NCBI GenBank assembly: GCA_047601745.1
Contig: JASGIS010000001.1
Span: 2,852,001-2,916,000, forward strand
Length of the DNA: 64,000 bases
Source of the DNA: JAKPAM01 sp047601745
GTDB taxonomy: Bacteria > Pseudomonadota > Gammaproteobacteria > Burkholderiales > Burkholderiaceae_E
Direction: 5' to 3'
The translations under genes were made by a program, and so were the position numbers. Below the pieces are notes generated by a model, which saw only the letters and a program-made list of their open reading frames with translations, ran no database searches and was not told the DNA's origin. Below are positions 63,055-64,000 of this stretch, piece after piece. How positions within the stretch are numbered: the first letter of the stretch is position 1; every line of letters starts with the position of its first letter.

Positions 63055-64000
63055 TCAGGAAGGGCCGGCGGCCGCGCGCCGGAAGAACCGCGGCGACGAG
63101 CGCCGCCGCGCGCGGCGCGCGGTCGTGTCGGGCAGGCGGGCCAGCAGCGGCGCGCGCAGCACGGCCGTCAGGTCGTCGGCGGCGCGGATGCGCCGGTCCT
63201 GCAGCTCGAGCAGCAGCGCGCACAGGCTGCCCAGCAGAACGCCCAGGACGACGGCCAGCAGCGCGTTCAGCCACGGTTTCGGGAACGACGGCTCGACCGG
63301 CTCGCTGGCCGCCGACAGGACCGCGACGTTGGTCAGCCGGTTCTCGCTTTCGAGGCTCGTCTGCGTCAGCCGCTGGCCGACGATCTCGTAGTTCTTCTGG
63401 GCCTGCAGCAGCTCGGCCTGCAGCGCGCCGACCTGATCGCGCTGCGCCTTCAGGCGCAGCACGCGGTCGCGCTGCGCTTCCATCGCGGCGCGCAACTGCG
63501 ATTCGCGCTGGCGGTTGACCGCGTTGGACGTGCTGATCGAGGCCTGCACCTTGTTGGTCTCGGCCTCGAGCTTGCCGCGCAGCACCGCCAGCTCGGCCTG
63601 CGCGCTCGCGTACTGCGGATGCGAGGTGCCCAGACGGGTACGGACCTCCTGCACCTTGCCTTCGAGCCTGGCCTGCTCGACCTTGAGCCCCTGGATCAGC
63701 GCGCTCTGCTGGACTTCCTGCAGCGAGTCGCTGCTGCGGCGGTTGGCCGCGCCCTCGCGCGACTGACTGTCGAAGGCCTGCGACTGCGCGACCGTGTACT
63801 GGCTCGTCAGTTCGGCCAGGCGCTGGTTTTCGACGTCCAGGCGTTCGTCGATCGACACGATGCCGTTGTCGCGCTGGTAGTCGTTCAGCCGCTTCTGCGC
63901 GACTTCCATCGCTTCGCGGGCGGCCTTGGCCTGGGCGTCGAAGAACGTCACGTTCTGCTGCGCCGGATCGGTGCGCAGCGCGGACACGGTGTCGATGTAC
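63055..64000 (-). CDS. epsF: EpsF-type chain-length determinant protein (partial, N-terminus beyond right edge)
   Basis: The C-terminal 314 codons of a Wzz/GumC-family inner-membrane protein. Long coiled-coil helices (QAKAAREAMEVAQKRLNDYQ and EVQQSALIQGLKVEQARLEG) are followed by the GNVR-type region, VLSAASEPVEPSFPKPWL, and a final membrane helix (LNALLAVVLGVLLGSLCALL). It forms the periplasmic scaffold that, with EpsG, sets chain length or exports the polymer. The frame is open to the right edge. epsG follows 52 bases downstream. Confidence 0.92.
   Translation of the reverse strand, partial: YIDTVSALRTDPAQQNVTFFDAQAKAAREAMEVAQKRLNDYQRDNGIVSIDERLDVENQRLAELTSQYTVAQSQAFDSQSREGAANRRSSDSLQEVQQSALIQGLKVEQARLEGKVQEVRTRLGTSHPQYASAQAELAVLRGKLEAETNKVQASISTSNAVNRQRESQLRAAMEAQRDRVLRLKAQRDQVGALQAELLQAQKNYEIVGQRLTQTSLESENRLTNVAVLSAASEPVEPSFPKPWLNALLAVVLGVLLGSLCALLLELQDRRIRAADDLTAVLRAPLLARLPDTTARRARRRSSPRFFRRAAAGPS

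Overview
The window reads as a chromosomal segment of a high-GC betaproteobacterium, most likely Burkholderiales. Support comes from the exosortase B / EpsI / EpsG / EpsF exopolysaccharide cluster, two PEP-CTERM proteins, a HemP-type haem-uptake protein and a homogentisate pathway. This placement is inferred from gene content; there is no rRNA or tRNA gene in the window.

Layout. 1-4821 (minus strand): a two-gene conflict or defence-type locus, a DUF4062 protein followed by a giant ParA-like/TIR/nSTAND1 NTPase that runs off the left edge. 5332-8863 (minus) is a decaying stretch: an orphan HicB antitoxin with a possible stub of hicA, an S41 protease lipoprotein cut by an in-frame TAG, and an osmoprotectant binding-protein/permease fusion broken by a one-base slip inside a hexanucleotide repeat. 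8936-11176 (plus): egtB-egtD for ergothioneine. 11276-12277 (minus): Rpn-like nuclease. 12397-15943 (plus): a GH3 beta-glucosidase and an MFS transporter that look actinobacterial. 16244-23667: acyltransferase, two paralogous secreted proteins of unknown family, cardiolipin synthase, a possible IS91-type transposase stub, and a frameshifted HAF-repeat PEP-CTERM protein.

23829-27670 (minus): alpha/beta hydrolase, Baeyer-Villiger monooxygenase and AraC regulator. 27839-34486 (minus): a tightly coupled operon of amidohydrolase, COG0523 metallochaperone GTPase and a polyamine-type ABC importer, with its own AraC regulator upstream. 36016-42144 (minus): hmgA-fahA (homogentisate to fumarate plus acetoacetate), an acyl-CoA ligase and an aminoglycoside-phosphotransferase-like/P-loop kinase fusion. 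42329-47995 (plus): a probable Fur box followed by a PEP-CTERM protein, a secreted protein, a TonB-dependent receptor, a lipoprotein and hemP, which I read as an iron-regulated haem or iron acquisition locus.

48123-64000: exopolysaccharide locus. On the plus strand is a chain of overlapping genes (glycosyltransferases, WbsX-like protein, pyruvyltransferase, nitroreductase-like protein, Wzx-type flippase, acyltransferase). Facing it on the minus strand are epsF (partial), epsG, xrtB, epsI and an O-antigen ligase/polymerase-like gene. The exosortase here is the likely processing enzyme for the PEP-CTERM proteins at 22.4 and 42.7 kb.

The strongest candidates for something undescribed are the ParA/TIR/nSTAND1 plus DUF4062 pair at the left edge and the Fur-box PEP-CTERM/TonB/HemP operon. 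The repeat-embedded frameshifts at 7.9 and 22.5 kb and the amber-interrupted protease are also worth checking.
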